A stretch of 64,000 bases of DNA from Candidatus Moanabacter tarae (GTDB taxonomy: Bacteria; Verrucomicrobiota; Verrucomicrobiia; Opitutales; UBA2987), in the NCBI GenBank assembly GCA_003226295.1, contig CP029803.1:540226-604225 (forward strand), written 5' to 3'. The notes below the pieces were generated by a model. It was not told the DNA's origin, searched no databases, and saw nothing but the letters and a program-made list of their open reading frames with translations. This document shows positions 63,629 through 64,000 of the stretch, in pieces; position 1 is the first letter of the stretch, and every line of letters begins with the position of its first letter. The translations under genes and the position numbers were made by a program.

Positions 63629-64000
63629 GTGGTAAAGCTCAGCAAACGATATCAGACGGCGCAGCAGATTAAGGATCTTTCGATAGGCTATCCATTGGAG
63701 GAGGCTGTGACGATTCTTTCGAAAATGCCAACGGCGAAATTCGATGAAACCGTAGAGTTAGCAGTTCGTCTGGGAGTTGATCCAAAGCAGAGCAATCAAA
63801 TGGTCCGCGGTATTATCAGTCTTCCTAACGGGAGTGGGAAAAAGGTCCGCGTATTGGTTTTTACAGAGAATGGTGATGAGGCGCTAGAAGCGGGTGCTGA
63901 TCATGCTGGATTGGACGATGTCGTTTCTAAGATTCAGGAGGGTTGGCTCGAATTTGATGTTGCAATGGCGACTCCCTCAGCGATGAAGCAAGTAAGGGCA
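63629..64000 (+). CDS. rplA: 50S ribosomal protein L1, N-terminal part
   Basis: Starts at GTG 63629 with GAGGAAAGGAAA upstream and runs off the right edge, so it is truncated by the window. The 124 codons read VKLSKRYQTAQQIKDL..., then MPTAKFDETVELAVRLGVDP, QSNQMVRGIISLPNGSGKK and VRVLVFTENGDEAL, the standard L1 pattern. Follows rplK by 74 bases in the usual L11-L1 order. Confidence 0.95.
   Translation, partial: MVKLSKRYQTAQQIKDLSIGYPLEEAVTILSKMPTAKFDETVELAVRLGVDPKQSNQMVRGIISLPNGSGKKVRVLVFTENGDEALEAGADHAGLDDVVSKIQEGWLEFDVAMATPSAMKQVRA

Overview
The window looks like chromosomal DNA of a Gram-negative, probably marine or host-associated bacterium of the Verrucomicrobiota (Opitutae-like). This is inferred from the mix of TonB-dependent receptors, Lnt, MlaA/MlaC and a lipid A type glycosyltransferase operon (an outer membrane), a hopanoid cluster, tandem RNase HIII/HII genes, the order tRNA-Thr/tuf/tRNA-Trp/secE/nusG/rplK/rplA, and frequent weak Shine-Dalgarno sites with GTG or TTG starts. 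No marker gene gives a firm species name. I see no phage, insertion sequence, CRISPR array or defence island. The content is core genome plus metabolic genes.

Layout. (1) 1-4489: the 3' part of a siroheme-dependent nitrite/sulfite reductase with an unusual helical C-terminal domain, a conserved partner protein, a dehydrogenase-like protein and, on the other strand, the two siroheme synthesis genes. (2) 5030-6640: tRNA-Pro(CGG), then a SAM-I/IV-type riboswitch in front of a homocysteine S-methyltransferase. (3) 6861-10424: a three-gene operon for lipid-linked sugar transfer to lipid A or a similar glycolipid, and a phytanoyl-CoA dioxygenase-like gene. (4) 10743-20018: a HAD phosphatase, then a hopanoid locus. 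ispH, hpnH, hpnB, an MlaC/HpnM-like gene and mlaA run leftward. A eukaryote-type squalene synthase gene and squalene-hopene cyclase run rightward from a shared intergenic region.

(5) 20064-33117: accessory metabolism. It holds a sugar isomerase-like protein, two short-chain dehydrogenases, a TPP riboswitch controlling a TonB-dependent receptor (probable thiamin or precursor uptake), TrkH, a second receptor, an acetoacetate decarboxylase-like protein, an enolase-superfamily enzyme and an aldo/keto reductase. (6) 33255-50205: housekeeping genes: hpt, dnaE, rpsU, mutY, rnhC, rnhB, the NAD(P)HX repair enzyme, a tight four-gene operon (glutamine amidotransferase, nrdR, an unknown gene, a HIT protein), tgt, UDP-glucuronate decarboxylase and secA. 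(7) 50429-60447: lnt, an ADP-ribosylglycohydrolase-like gene, a YjhG-type sugar-acid dehydratase, a large TPR protein, and ExbB, ExbD and a TonB-like protein, which could energise the two receptors. (8) 60675-64000: tRNA-Thr, tuf, tRNA-Trp, secE, nusG, rplK and the start of rplA.

The best leads are the two riboswitches, the single-gene squalene route joined to outer-membrane lipid transport genes, a Tgt enzyme that has lost two of its zinc cysteines, the extra domain on the sulfite reductase, a 17-bp near-palindrome at the start of the siroheme operon, and an unknown gene embedded by overlaps in the nrdR operon. None amounts to a clearly new multi-gene system. Functions are read from motifs and context, without database searches.
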